NCBI RefSeq assembly: GCF_900112815.1 | Contig: NZ_FOND01000007.1 | Location: forward strand, 62,001-126,000 | DNA from: Blastococcus tunisiensis | GTDB taxonomy: Bacteria > Actinomycetota > Actinomycetes > Mycobacteriales > Geodermatophilaceae | Reading direction: 5' to 3' | DNA: 64,000 bases | Shown: one piece after another, positions 1 to 8,934 of the stretch | Position numbering within the stretch: the stretch's first letter is position 1 | Layout: each line of letters starts with the position of its first letter | The notes under the pieces: model-generated | Databases searched by the model: none | The model's input: the letters and a program-made list of their open reading frames with translations, nothing else | What the model was told of the DNA's origin: nothing | Made by a program: the position numbers and the translations under genes

Positions 1-358
1 CTCGTCATCCGGGACATGGTCTTCACCAGATGCTTCAGTTGCACGGAAGGGCCTACAGCATCCCCTGCACCTTGATCAGCTTCTGTAACGAGGAAGACAG
101 CGGCTGCGCGGTGGATGTCGAATAGCTTCGCGACGTTTGACCGTTAACGATGTTCGGCGGAACACCGGCTTGACCTGGATTTTCATAGTTTGATAACGAC
201 GGCTGAGCATGGCCGCTTTTTGCCGTCTTGCGGACTCATTGCGGAGTTGGATCGCGGGGATCTCAATGATGCCGGTTCCGACAGTCGCCCGTGGCCCCCT
301 TATTGTGGGGGTGAGATGTGGGTGCTCAAGTCCTGACCGCCTTCTGGGTTCGCTCGGA
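1..358. other. No gene recognised
   Basis: The first 358 bases show no reading frame with a convincing ribosome binding site or recognisable protein. The stretch probably holds the downstream flank of the small membrane gene that ends at 359 on the minus strand. No tRNA or clear terminator was seen. Confidence 0.5.
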
Positions 359-577
359 TTACCGTCCACGTCCGGTCAGGATGCAGGCAACCGCCAGAGC
401 GACGGTCGCCGCACCGACGATCGCCCCTGTCCCGGACAGTTGGACATCGGTGTCACAACCACCAGGAGGTCCGCCGGCCGGTCCCACGGTGCAGGCTTCG
501 ACCGCCTGGCCGCCCAGGTACGCGCCGAGCAGCGCGCCCAGGATCAGCGCCAGCACCAATCCCGCGCCCGACGTCAT
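359..577 (-). CDS. Small two-helix membrane protein
   Basis: A 72-residue protein of unknown function. Two hydrophobic stretches, about residues 5-25 and 48-67, flank a glycine- and proline-rich loop with two cysteines, so it is probably an integral membrane hairpin whose loop could form a disulfide. The ATG at 577 is chosen because AGGAG lies four bases upstream; a longer in-frame start would add a basic stretch with no ribosome binding site. It stands alone and points away from the sigma-factor operon. No family is recognised, so the function is left open. Confidence 0.6.
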   Translation of the reverse strand: MTSGAGLVLALILGALLGAYLGGQAVEACTVGPAGGPPGGCDTDVQLSGTGAIVGAATVALAVACILTGRGR

Positions 578-872
578 GCGTCTCCTAACGGCGTTGCGAA
601 GGATCTTGAGGCGTTTGCGTCCCCGGCGGCTGGTGGAATCTCGCATCAGCACCTAGCCTCCGGCGTCGTCTTCGCACGGCGACGCTGGCCGACGCCGAGT
701 GCCGCAGTCGCTGATTGTCTGTGCCGGACCGCTCGTGACGCCAGCCCAGGCCTCGCTATCTCACCCTCACCGTAAGGGGGGCCCATGGCACAGTCGGCGT
801 GCGCTGGCATGCAGCGTCTGCGAGTGCTCGATGCGTCTGTAGGGGTGACGGACAGCCGACGGGAGCCTGCGC

Positions 873-1364
873 GTGACATTCGAGGAGTTCGTGGCCGGCC
901 ACGGGCAGTCCTTGCTGCGGCTGGCGTTCGTCCTGACCGGTGACCGGCACCTGGCCGAGGACATCACCCAGACGGCGCTGGCCGACGCCTTTCGGCACTG
1001 GGGGAAGGTGACCGCGGCCGGTCTACCGGACGCCTACGTGCGGCGGATGCTGGTCAACGCGCACCTGAGCTGGCGGCGGCGCCGGTGGACGACGGAGCGC
1101 CCCGCCGAGCCGATCGACACGGCGGCCGCCGGGAGCGACCCGGCCGACACAGTCGCCGCGCGGGATTCCATCCGGGTGCTGCTGGCCGGGCTGGCGCCGC
1201 GGGCCTGGACGGTGTTGGTGCTGCGGTACTACGCCGACATGGACGACGCCGGGATCGCCCAGGCCATGGGCGTCAGCGAGAGCTCCGTGCGTGCGACGGC
1301 GTCGCGTGCCCTGGCGGGCCTGCGTGGTGCAGCCGCCCTGGTGGACGTGGAGGAGATCCGATGA
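873..1364 (+). CDS. SigE-family ECF RNA polymerase sigma factor
   Basis: A 163-residue extracytoplasmic-function sigma factor that would direct RNA polymerase to a small regulon. Region 2 (about residues 8-75) contains the typical DRHLAEDITQTAL segment, and region 4 (about 105-155) contains the helix-turn-helix around MDDAGIAQAMGVSESSVR. Length and architecture match the actinobacterial SigE family. The GTG at 873 has GGGAG seven bases upstream. Its stop overlaps the ATG of the next gene (ATGA), so translation is coupled to the membrane protein that follows, the usual arrangement for a sigma factor and its anti-sigma partner. Confidence 0.93.
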   Translation: MTFEEFVAGHGQSLLRLAFVLTGDRHLAEDITQTALADAFRHWGKVTAAGLPDAYVRRMLVNAHLSWRRRRWTTERPAEPIDTAAAGSDPADTVAARDSIRVLLAGLAPRAWTVLVLRYYADMDDAGIAQAMGVSESSVRATASRALAGLRGAAALVDVEEIR

Positions 1365-2047
1365 GCAGCCCGACCGAGCAGCAGTTGCGCGACCTGCTCG
1401 CCACCGAGGCCGCAGCCGCCCCCCGGGCTGTCGGCCTGGCCGAGGGCGCGCTGCGGAAGGTGCGGCACCGGCGGCGCGCCCGGACGGCCTGGGCTACCGG
1501 CCTCGTGGCCGTGGCCGCCGTGAGCACGGGGCTGCTGACCATCGAGGGGTTCGGGCCACGGCCGGAGGAGTCAGCGGTCGCCGCATCCGTCGAATCGACC
1601 GGCGAGCGATCTCCGACGAGCAGCGACCAGGCGCCGAATCCGGCGGGAGCTCCGGTCGACGGAGCGGCGGAGTGCGTCGAGGAGTACTCGCCCGCGGCGG
1701 TGACCGGGCGGGCGTTCGCCTTCGACGGCACCGTCGTGGCGATCGGGCCGGCGCGCAGCAACCGGCCCGGCGTGGAGCTGGAGCTCTCGGGCGTGACTTT
1801 CCGGGTGCACACCTGGTTCCGCGGCGGATCCGGCGACACCGTGACCGTGGACCTGGACACACCGCGCGGGACGCTCTCCTCCGCCGAGCCGTCTGTGCCG
1901 ACCTACGAGATCGGCACCCGCCTGCTCGTGTCGGGCGAACCACGCTGGGGCGGAGCGCCGTTGGATGCCCCGATCGCGTCGAGCTGCGGCTTTACCCGTT
2001 CCTACGACGCCCAGACTGCAGCCGAGTGGTCGGCCGCGACCGACTGA
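1361..2047 (+). CDS. One-pass membrane protein, probable anti-sigma partner
   Basis: A 228-residue protein with a short basic cytoplasmic N-terminus (1-42), one transmembrane helix (about 43-62) and a long exported domain. Size, topology and four-base overlap with the sigma gene suggest a membrane anti-sigma factor, but no zinc-binding anti-sigma motif is visible, so this rests on position. The exported part, about residues 95-225, is rich in beta-prone sequence and has two cysteines (in AAECVEEY and SSCGFT) that could pair. AGGAG precedes the ATG at 1361. The serpin gene follows after nine bases, so all three are probably one transcript. Confidence 0.7.
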   Translation: MSSPTEQQLRDLLATEAAAAPRAVGLAEGALRKVRHRRRARTAWATGLVAVAAVSTGLLTIEGFGPRPEESAVAASVESTGERSPTSSDQAPNPAGAPVDGAAECVEEYSPAAVTGRAFAFDGTVVAIGPARSNRPGVELELSGVTFRVHTWFRGGSGDTVTVDLDTPRGTLSSAEPSVPTYEIGTRLLVSGEPRWGGAPLDAPIASSCGFTRSYDAQTAAEWSAATD

Positions 2048-2056
2048 GGAGGAGCG

Positions 2057-3304
2057 ATGCCCGGATCCGCGTGGAGCTTCCGTGTGCTGGCTGCTGCGGC
2101 GGCGGCAACGGCACTGACCGCGTGCGGCAGCGCCGGCGTCATCCCACAGGTACTTCGCGGGGACGTGGTCCCGCTGTCGGCCGGAACCCTGACGGCGCGC
2201 GACGTCGCCTCTGCGCAGACGGCGTTCGGCGTCGACCTGCTGCGCGCGGTGTGCGAGCAGGCCGCCGGCGAGAACGTTCTGATCTCGCCGACCTCGGCGG
2301 CGGAGGCCCTGAGCCTGCTGTACCCGGCCGGCCGCGGGCAGACCGCCGAAGCGATGCGAGCCCTTCTGCACCTGCCGGAGTGGTCGTCCGAGGTCGTCGC
2401 GGCGATGGGTGACCACACCCGCGCGCTCGACCGCCTCCGCTACGACGGCGACCCGGACGACGAGGACGCGCCGAACTCCCTGCAGATGAGCAACCGGCTC
2501 TGGACCGCCCTCGGCCTGGAACCGGACCCGCGCTACCTCGACGGCATCGCGACGGCGTTCGACGCGGACGTGCGGGCACTGGACTTCGCCGGCGATCCCG
2601 GCGGGGCGACCGACCGGATCAACACGACGGTCGCCGAGGACACCCGCGGCATCATCGAGAAGCTGTTCGATGAGCCGCTGGACGACGACACGGTCGCCGT
2701 CCTCACGAACGCGCTGCACCTGAAGGCGCGGTGGGCCGATCCGTTCACCGACACGCAGCCGCACCCCTTCGCGGCGCCGTCCGGCGAGGTGACCGTCGAC
2801 ATGATGAGCGGCGCGACCGGGAGCATGCGAGTCGCCGACGGCTGGCAGGCGGTGGAACTGCCCTACCGCGACGGCACCCTGGCCGCCATCGCCGTCCTGC
2901 CGCCGGAGGGCACGGCTCCCTGCGCGATCGATACCGCGGGGCTGGCCGGCCTGGCTGCCGCACAGTCCCGGCCGATGGGCGTGCGGCTGCCGACGATGAG
3001 GATCGAGCAATCCCACCACCTGCTCGAAGTCCTGGCCACTCTCGGCCTGCCGATCGAGGGCGACTATTCCGCGCTCGGCCAGGACGATCTGGCCATCTCC
3101 CAGGTCGTCCAGAAGTCGTTCCTGGAAGTGGACGAGGACGGCACGGAGGCCGCCGCCGCGACCGGTGTCGCGGTGGAGGCGACCTCCCTCGTGGTGGGAG
3201 CGCAGAAGGTCGTGACCTTCGACCGACCGTTCCTGTTCCTGCTCACCGACACCGAGACGCACTCGCCGCTGTTCATCACCGTCGTCAACGACCCGTCGGC
3301 CTGA
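2057..3304 (+). CDS. Lipoprotein serpin (serine protease inhibitor)
   Basis: A 415-residue serpin, a suicide inhibitor that traps a protease after cleavage of its reactive loop. The first 23 residues form a lipoprotein signal ending in LTAC, so Cys23 should be lipidated and the protein anchored outside the membrane. Serpin landmarks follow: NVLISPTSAAEALSLLY near residue 75, the hinge EVDEDGTEAAAATG near 355-368, and the carboxy-terminal signature FDRPFLFLLTDTETHSPLF near 390. The alanine-rich hinge is the form needed for loop insertion, so inhibitory activity is plausible. GAGGAGG precedes the ATG. Third gene of the sigma operon; the target protease is unknown. Confidence 0.93.
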   Translation: MPGSAWSFRVLAAAAAATALTACGSAGVIPQVLRGDVVPLSAGTLTARDVASAQTAFGVDLLRAVCEQAAGENVLISPTSAAEALSLLYPAGRGQTAEAMRALLHLPEWSSEVVAAMGDHTRALDRLRYDGDPDDEDAPNSLQMSNRLWTALGLEPDPRYLDGIATAFDADVRALDFAGDPGGATDRINTTVAEDTRGIIEKLFDEPLDDDTVAVLTNALHLKARWADPFTDTQPHPFAAPSGEVTVDMMSGATGSMRVADGWQAVELPYRDGTLAAIAVLPPEGTAPCAIDTAGLAGLAAAQSRPMGVRLPTMRIEQSHHLLEVLATLGLPIEGDYSALGQDDLAISQVVQKSFLEVDEDGTEAAAATGVAVEATSLVVGAQKVVTFDRPFLFLLTDTETHSPLFITVVNDPSA

Positions 3305-4180
3305 TCGATCAGCTGAAACCGGCCAGCGCGATACGCGGTGCACGGACGCGCGCCGCGGCCCGACCCTCGCGTGCCGACACAAGCGGGAAAACGTGCACCG
3401 GCCCCTCGCACGCACGGTCAGCTCCAGCTCGGCGCCCTCGGCCGCGGCATACTCGCGCAGCAGGAAGGCGTCGGGCAGGCAAAATCACGCGGGTGCCCAC
3501 GTAAACGTCCATCGGCGCACGGACGCTCGATCGCGGTTGCCGGCATGGTCTAGCAGGTCTCCGACGGGTGGGCGCTGCCGCTGGTGCTGGCCCAGGTCCT
3601 CCCCGAATGCGAGGTGTGGACCGACCGCTAGGACTGGCGCGCCGTCATCCCCGACATCATCCGAACTGGTTCGCCGACCCGGGGATGAACCCGAGACAGG
3701 CCTCCTGACCTGCGACAGCACTGCAGGACGCTCTTGATCACGAATGGGTCGGAACGGACATCTTGCCGCCGGCAGCCACGAACACCACCACACCGCCCTC
3801 GACCCCGACCCCGACAGCGTCCCGCACCTGGGCGACCGCCTACCGCCGCTGATGCCCTGGCCCCAGCCGAACCACCCGTGAACCATCACGGAAGGGCCCG
3901 GCGACCGGTGCGGGGAGGCTTGCTTCACCAGCCCCTTATGCCGAGGGTGGAACGGGGGCCGCGGGCCTGTGTCAGGTGGGGGCTGAGACGACTGCTCGCC
4001 GAGGCATGGCGTGCCGCGTCGACGCCCCGGCTGCCCCCACCGATATGCTCAGGGCGCCGTGGCTGCCTCCTGAGCACGCGCTCGCCACACTTTCTCGGCG
4101 TGTAAGCCGATCACGCGGTGGCGGCCTTGCATTGCGGTTGGCCGCTGCCGCATACCCCTCTGGTGAATGCAACCTCTCGC
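3305..4180. other. Gene-poor stretch with degraded coding sequence
   Basis: Nearly 900 bases without an intact gene. Several short frames change phase repeatedly, as expected of decayed genes. One scrap is listed separately at 3540-3882. The minus-strand frames near 3309-3512 also look broken but match no family I know. Confidence 0.4.
3540..3882 (+). pseudogene. Possible degraded coding sequence, family unknown
   Basis: Reading the plus strand from about 3550 gives WALPLVLAQVLPECEVWTDR, then an in-frame TAG, then DWRAVIPDII, after which the coding-like phase shifts. A further coding-like piece ends in LPPLMPWPQPNHP with a stop at about 3882. The protein-like composition interrupted by stops and phase changes suggests one inactivated gene. 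I cannot name the family and the boundaries are approximate. Confidence 0.25.
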
Positions 4181-4196
4181 TGTGAGTTGAATCACA
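4181..4196. promoter_or_regulatory. CRP/GlxR-type palindrome
   Basis: TGTGA-N6-TCACA, an exact match to the symmetric core bound by CRP-family regulators, including actinobacterial Crp/GlxR. It lies about 200 bases before the small gene starting at 4395, in a gene-free stretch. A second exact copy is at 35900-35916 region (35900-35915), upstream of the SpoIIE phosphatase gene. Confidence 0.5.
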
Positions 4197-4250
4197 GTTC
4201 ACCCGGGTGGGCCGCCCTACCGAGGGGTAGCCCCTACCTTTTCGTGGGAC

Positions 4251-4283
4251 GGCGCCGCCTCCAGGGGCAGTGGAGACGGCGCC
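4251..4283. promoter_or_regulatory. Strong hairpin upstream of 4395
   Basis: GGCGCCGCCTCC (4251-4262) can pair with GGAGACGGCGCC (4272-4283) with one mismatch and a nine-base loop. It lies 110 bases before the next start codon. It could be a terminator for upstream transcription or part of a structured leader; no U-tract follows. Confidence 0.4.
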
Positions 4284-4394
4284 GCCACAATAAGGTCTAC
4301 TCCCAAATTCATACAACAGCGCTGAGTCTCGCCATGGAATGTCGATCGAGGCCTTCCCCGGCGGTTGCCCGGGAGCAGCCACGGGGATGCCGTC

Positions 4395-4646
4395 ATGCCC
4401 AGCTACCGCCTCCTGGCCGGATGCACCACGGTTCTTGAGGTCTTCGACGTGGAGGATGACCGCCAGGCGATCGACTACGCCCGCCAACTCTCGGTCGACT
4501 TCCCATGGGAGCCGCGGACCTTTCAGACCCGGTGGGGCTACTTTTTGCTCGAACGGCGAGACGGGTATCTCTGGCAGATGCTGTTCGCCTGGGTGCCGCA
4601 GGGCCAGAGCGCGAAGTGTCCTGAGCGGCCTGAGCGTGGGTCGTAG
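4395..4646 (+). CDS. Small unknown protein
   Basis: An 83-residue protein of unknown function, rich in aromatic residues. The ATG at 4395 is preferred because GGGGA lies seven bases upstream and the preceding in-frame residues look non-coding. The protein has a soluble mixed alpha/beta look, with an acidic N-terminal half (EVFDVEDDRQAIDYARQL) and a tryptophan-rich C-terminal half (WGYFLLERRDGYLWQMLFAW). A CRP-type palindrome and a hairpin lie upstream. No domain or homologue is recognised, so no function is assigned. Confidence 0.55.
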   Translation: MPSYRLLAGCTTVLEVFDVEDDRQAIDYARQLSVDFPWEPRTFQTRWGYFLLERRDGYLWQMLFAWVPQGQSAKCPERPERGS

Positions 4647-4867
4647 TGGATGCGGCTACTTGTGCGCTCGGGCCGACGTGTCCGGGTCAAGTCCGCTCTC
4701 GTAGCGGCAGTTGCTGCCTGGAGTCTCTGGGCAGGCTCAGGGATGCGGGGACTCGGGGGCGGGGGGCTGGCGTGCTGCACTCCGGCCGGGGCATCGCTGT
4801 GACCGGTGGCGGTTGGATCCGACAGCGTCAGGGGCGCTTCGCCGGTAGGCCGCGGGGTGATCGGTCA

Positions 4868-5293
4868 TCACCTGATCGGCCCGACCCTCCGGTGGAAAAT
4901 CAGGCTTGGGCCGGTGGGTGGAGCGGTAGCCGACGATCTGGCAGCGGTGAGCTGGTCCTCGAGGAACCAGTGGTGGGGGTGCCGTCCGTAGTTGTCAAGG
5001 GGCACCCAGAGGACCTGCCCTGGGTTTCTCATCGTTTCGATGAAGCCGGACTCGTGAGACCGGAGATATGTGACGTGGCCAGGCGTGAGGATGTCCAGGC
5101 GGGCGCACGTGCGGTTCAATTCCTGACGGCTGGTGGCCGCGGCGACAAAAACCAGCAGCTTGTGAATGGAGGGCTCGTATCCCCACCATGACCAAACGCG
5201 GAGCGCCCGGGGAGTGACTGCACCGGCCTGTCTGTGCTCGGCACCTGGCGGAGTGTTATCGGCCTGTACGGTCCCGTCACTTGTGACGCTCAT
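4868..5293 (-). CDS. Unknown protein, VWSW family (paralogue of 10939-11283)
   Basis: About 141 residues, function unknown. The conserved part resembles the protein at 10939-11283: RVWSWWGYEPS here against SVWSWCCYEPG there, HESGFIETM against GEPGFAKAM, VLWVPLDNYG against IWMPLDQFAR, and HHWFLEDQL against CWFAEDEL. Two related copies in one window support a real family. The ATG at 5293 has only a weak GGGG upstream; a GTG at 5323 is possible. Tryptophan and aromatic spacing is the most conserved aspect. No catalytic signature or membrane helix is seen. Confidence 0.6.
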   Translation of the reverse strand: MSVTSDGTVQADNTPPGAEHRQAGAVTPRALRVWSWWGYEPSIHKLLVFVAAATSRQELNRTCARLDILTPGHVTYLRSHESGFIETMRNPGQVLWVPLDNYGRHPHHWFLEDQLTAARSSATAPPTGPSLIFHRRVGPIR

Positions 5294-5366
5294 GTCCCCG
5301 AAATCGGTTACACCGACCGCCACCTAAAGTGAAGGCAAGACAACTCACTCTATTGAGAGGCCTTTC

Positions 5367-5480
5367 GTGGATGGTGACCCGATGAACAACTCCGCCTTGC
5401 TGGATGCCGGTTGGGGCAGCGCACGCCACTCCGCCGATCGTGGCCACAGGCCGCGCCTGGTGGTGGCGGGTCTGCGGTGA
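5367..5480 (+). CDS. Possible short ORF, 37 residues
   Basis: A short frame starting with GTG at 5367, preceded by GAGAGG at six bases, the best ribosome binding site in this gap. It encodes 37 residues with no recognisable motif and ends 120 bases before the GGDEF-EAL gene. It could be a leader peptide, a small protein or chance. Confidence 0.3.
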   Translation: MDGDPMNNSALLDAGWGSARHSADRGHRPRLVVAGLR

Positions 5481-5513
5481 TCACATGGATATTGCAACTA
5501 CCACCCCCGTACG

Positions 5514-5526
5514 GTTAATCATTAAC
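5514..5526. promoter_or_regulatory. AT-rich palindrome before GGDEF-EAL gene
   Basis: GTTAAT-C-ATTAAC is symmetric and unusually AT-rich for this DNA. It lies 75 bases before the ATG at 5601 and could be an operator or part of a promoter. No regulator can be assigned. Confidence 0.3.
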
Positions 5527-5600
5527 GGGGCCGCTATGCCTCCCACTCGAATGGGTGCACGCCACCGCCACTCGCTCAAGGCCGCCGTTAACGCGTCGAT

Positions 5601-7577
5601 ATGGTGAAAGTGATCGTTGGCCGGAGGGGATTCCAGGTACGCCGCATTCTTATGTCGCGGCTGCTTCTGCTCGTTGTCATCACCCTGGTTCTGGGCGCCA
5701 TGGCCTGGCTGATACAGGGACTCGAATCCCGGGGCCAGGAACGCGCCGACGCCCAGGGCGCGACGACCGCCGAGGTCATCGCCGCCACCGTCGTCCGCCC
5801 CCGTCTCGGCGCGAGTGACCTCGCCAGAGGACAGTTGTCCGCCGAGGACCTCACTGGGCTGCGTGATGACGTCGATCAGCTGCGCGATGATGGTCAGTTG
5901 TTGGGCCTGCGTGTGTGGAGCCTGGACGGCACTCCCCTGTTCGACGGGTCCCCGGCCTCCGGCGCCCTCCAGCCCTCGGACAGCGACCTTGTGCGTGCCC
6001 GGCAGGGGAAGTTGTGGGCGGCGTCCGGGCAGGCCGCGGACGGGCAATCCCAGCTGCGGGTCTATCTCCCCCTGTCGACCGCGGAGCAGAACGCGGGCTC
6101 GCGCGGGGCGCTGGTCCAGGTGGTGCTCCCGCACGGGGACCTCACCGCGGCCGCGCAGGACCGACTGCTGCGCCAGCAGGCATCGGTCGTCGTGATCTTC
6201 GGGCTGGTCATCGTCGGCTTGGTGTGGTTGCGACACCGCCTGCTGCGGCGGGAGCGGCACGCCCGCCACGACCCCCTCACTGGGCTGCTGAACCGCCGAG
6301 CCCTGTACGAGGACGCCCGGGGTCTGCTGGCCAAGGCGAGTTTCAAGCGTCCGCTGGCGTTTCTCCTTCTCGACCTGAGCGAGTTCAAGTCCGTCAACGA
6401 CACTCTGGGTCACACCGCCGGGGACCTGCTGCTGCAGCGCGTGGCCGCCACTCTGCAGGCTGCGGTGCGGCCGGAGGATCTGGTGGTCCGCCTCGGTGGG
6501 GACGAGTTCGGTGTTCTGCTGGCCCACCTGCCTGACACCGCAGCGGCGCAGGGCCGGGCCGAGCAGCTGCTCCGCCGGCTGCGGGAGGCCCCTTTCACCG
6601 TGGAGGGTGTCGACCTGTCCGTCGACGCCAGCATCGGCGTGGCGCTGGCCCCCGAACACGGCAGAACGCTGCCCGAGCTGCTGCAGCGCGCCGACGTCGC
6701 CATGTATCAGGCCAAGCGCAGCCGCCGCGGCACCGCGGTCTATGACCCGAGGACCGACCAGCACACCGTCGGGCAGCTGGCCATGGTCACCGACCTGCGC
6801 CGGGCACTGGACAACGACGAGTTCGTGCTGCACTACCAGCCCAAGGTGTCCCTCCGGGACATGCAGGTCACCAGCGTGGAAGCGCTGGTGCGCTGGCGAC
6901 ACCCCACCCGCGGGCTGCTGCCGCCGGGGGAGTTCCTTCCGGTGCTGGAACGCAGCGGACTGATGCAGCCGCTGACCCGCTGGGTGCTACGCCAGGCTAT
7001 ACAGCAGGCCGCCAGCTGGCGGCGGGCCGGCATGCCACTGCAGGTCGCGGTCAACATCAGCCCCCGCAGTCTCCTGCAGGACGACCTGCCCGCCCGAGTC
7101 CTGGCCGCGCTGCTGGCGGCCGAGCTGCCGGCGTCACTGCTGCAGCTGGAGATCACCGAGACGGCGGTGATGACCAACCCCGAACGCGCCGCCTTCGTCC
7201 TGACCCAGCTCCAGAGTCGGGGCGTCGAGGTCGCCATCGACGACTTCGGCGCCGGCTACACCAGCCTCGCGTTCCTCCGCATCCTGCCCATCACCGCGCT
7301 GAAGATCGACCGCAGCCTGATCAAAGACATGCTCGACCAGGAGGCGGACGAGGCGGTCACCTCGGCAGTGACCGACCTGGCCCACCGGCTCGGCTTCAGC
7401 GTGATCGCCGAAGGCGTCGAATCCCTGGCGCTGCTCGACCGGCTCGCCGCCCTGGGCTGTGACCAGGTGCAGGGGTACGTCATCAGCGCGCCGCTGCCTC
7501 CCGCCGCCCTCGAAGGCTGGCTCGCCGACTGGCAGGCCCGCAGAAGCACGCCCGTCGAGACCGCTGCGGCCTCATAG
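5601..7577 (+). CDS. Membrane GGDEF-EAL cyclic di-GMP protein
   Basis: A 658-residue protein combining diguanylate cyclase and phosphodiesterase domains. Two transmembrane helices (about 17-37 and 196-212) bracket an exported sensor domain. The GGDEF domain (about 225-385) has an intact GGDEF at 299-303 and an RPED inhibitory site five residues before it. The EAL domain (about 395-645) keeps the catalytic set: EAL at 427-429, NIS, EITE, IDDFGAGYTS, the lysine in LKIDRS, and AEGVES. Both activities are therefore possible. The ATG at 5601 lacks a clear ribosome binding site; the ATG at 5652, just before the first helix, is an alternative. The signal sensed is unknown. Confidence 0.92.
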   Translation: MVKVIVGRRGFQVRRILMSRLLLLVVITLVLGAMAWLIQGLESRGQERADAQGATTAEVIAATVVRPRLGASDLARGQLSAEDLTGLRDDVDQLRDDGQLLGLRVWSLDGTPLFDGSPASGALQPSDSDLVRARQGKLWAASGQAADGQSQLRVYLPLSTAEQNAGSRGALVQVVLPHGDLTAAAQDRLLRQQASVVVIFGLVIVGLVWLRHRLLRRERHARHDPLTGLLNRRALYEDARGLLAKASFKRPLAFLLLDLSEFKSVNDTLGHTAGDLLLQRVAATLQAAVRPEDLVVRLGGDEFGVLLAHLPDTAAAQGRAEQLLRRLREAPFTVEGVDLSVDASIGVALAPEHGRTLPELLQRADVAMYQAKRSRRGTAVYDPRTDQHTVGQLAMVTDLRRALDNDEFVLHYQPKVSLRDMQVTSVEALVRWRHPTRGLLPPGEFLPVLERSGLMQPLTRWVLRQAIQQAASWRRAGMPLQVAVNISPRSLLQDDLPARVLAALLAAELPASLLQLEITETAVMTNPERAAFVLTQLQSRGVEVAIDDFGAGYTSLAFLRILPITALKIDRSLIKDMLDQEADEAVTSAVTDLAHRLGFSVIAEGVESLALLDRLAALGCDQVQGYVISAPLPPAALEGWLADWQARRSTPVETAAAS

Positions 7578-7623
7578 GCGCCTCATCAAGTATTCAGCGC
7601 CTCTTGTGCGGGAAGGGCTCAAG

Positions 7624-8586
7624 GTGTCACCCCGAATGGCCGACATACTCAGAGTGGAGCTTCGCGGGCGCCTGACACCCCTCCTCGGGGGTGCCGCCCG
7701 GCATGTCGCGCGTCGCGGCCGCGATGCATGGCACTCACGCAAGCCGATCTGGATGCCGAAGCTTCGGCGTGCAGGCAAGACGGTGGCGGCGGCGGCGGCG
7801 ATAGCGGCACTGCTCACCCTCGGCGTGACGGGACAGCTCAGCAGGCAGCTGGCTGGTGCGTCCCCACTCGCCTCCGGACCCGTGGCGGAGACCGAAGGCA
7901 GGAGCGCATTCGTTCCCCTACCGTCCCCGTGGGATGTCGCCATTGACAAGGTCCGCGACGTGGCTCCGGCTATCTCGCGGCCACACATCGGCTTCGTGCC
8001 ACTGGGCGATCTGTCGCTCACCCCGGAGCCCGACGCTGACACCGGTGGGGCGTCGCGGGCAACGACGGCGGGTCAGAGCGGTCAACCGCAGCTCATGAGC
8101 ACTCCGTCCGCTCTTGCCGTGGCGGTGGCCGTGGCGGTGGCAGTCGGCGTCGGCGTGGTGCGGCGGATGCGTCGGGAAGGCAAGGATCGGACCTCCCCCG
8201 GCGACGTCGATCTCGCCGCGGACGCATCGGACATGGACGCGCCGACGCGAGACCCGAAAAGCGCGGTCACAAACCAGAGCCGGTCACCTGCCGACGGGAA
8301 CACAAGTGGACAACAGGTACCCCGGCCCCCAGTCGACCCACGTCGCGACGAGAATGGTGACGGCCAATCCCGGCAGGTGCCCGAGGCCGCAGGCCTCACC
8401 ACGCAAGCGGTCGCATCGGCGGCGACGGGCGAGAGACCCGGCAGTGCCGCAACTGCTGCTCAGGAGAGCGCCCGCACCGGCACCTTGCCAAGCAGGCGGA
8501 CCCAGCCGACGCCTCAGGTAAGAACACGGGTGCGCGCAGAAGACTCGTCCAGCCGCATCGTGCTGTTCACCGCAACGAAATGGTAG
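7624..8586 (+). CDS. Unknown protein with two hydrophobic segments
   Basis: About 320 residues, function unknown. A basic N-terminus (1-55) is followed by a hydrophobic helix (about 58-77), an exported-looking stretch, a second helix built from alternating alanine and valine (about 160-177), then a long hydrophilic tail rich in Pro, Ser, Thr, Arg and Gln that is probably disordered. The GTG at 7624 is preferred because GGAAGGG lies upstream; an ATG at 7636 is possible. It starts 46 bases after the GGDEF-EAL stop and could share its transcript. No family is recognised. Confidence 0.5.
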   Translation: MSPRMADILRVELRGRLTPLLGGAARHVARRGRDAWHSRKPIWMPKLRRAGKTVAAAAAIAALLTLGVTGQLSRQLAGASPLASGPVAETEGRSAFVPLPSPWDVAIDKVRDVAPAISRPHIGFVPLGDLSLTPEPDADTGGASRATTAGQSGQPQLMSTPSALAVAVAVAVAVGVGVVRRMRREGKDRTSPGDVDLAADASDMDAPTRDPKSAVTNQSRSPADGNTSGQQVPRPPVDPRRDENGDGQSRQVPEAAGLTTQAVASAATGERPGSAATAAQESARTGTLPSRRTQPTPQVRTRVRAEDSSSRIVLFTATKW

Positions 8587-8934
8587 GGGTCAAGCGCCCG
8601 ACGCGCGGGCCGCGCCGTCGGCATCCGGGTGACCTGGGTTCGCACCCGCGAATGGCAGTCGGTCCCCGTGCGGGCTTGCGCCTCAGCCCAGTCAAGTTTC
8701 AGGGCTGAGCCGCGAGGCGCCCCAACGGACCCGGCCCCATGTCGGCGGTGACGTCCGGCCCGATTCGCGACGAGCGATACTTCGGCGAACAACTAAACAA
8801 TGCCCACCAGAGGCATTTCGCTCGCGCCCCGGAGACTGTTGCGCAAGACACCCAACTATTGCTTCAGTTTCCCGCAATATGCGCCGATGTGCCAGGAGAA
8901 ATGGAACTGTACAGGTCGAGCGAGGGAGCCTCGA
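8587..8934. other. No gene recognised
   Basis: About 350 bases between two plus-strand genes, including an AT-richer patch at about 8780-8910. No convincing gene, hairpin or repeat was seen. Confidence 0.4.

Noticed and set aside
1571-3415. Long open minus-strand frame opposite the serpin and its neighbour
   Set aside because: It is antisense to strongly supported genes, Arg-rich and without domains; an artefact of high third-position GC.
4181-4290. Possible riboswitch in the leader of the gene at 4395
   Set aside because: The CRP-like site and hairpins are real, but the conserved cores of known riboswitch classes, including ydaO, could not be matched.
5705-5735. tRNA T-loop-like string GGACTCGAATCCC
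   Set aside because: It lies inside the GGDEF-EAL coding sequence and no acceptor or anticodon stem surrounds it.
8110-8160. Short tandem GTGGCG-like repeats
   Set aside because: They encode the alternating Ala-Val membrane helix of the gene at 7624; not an independent repeat element.
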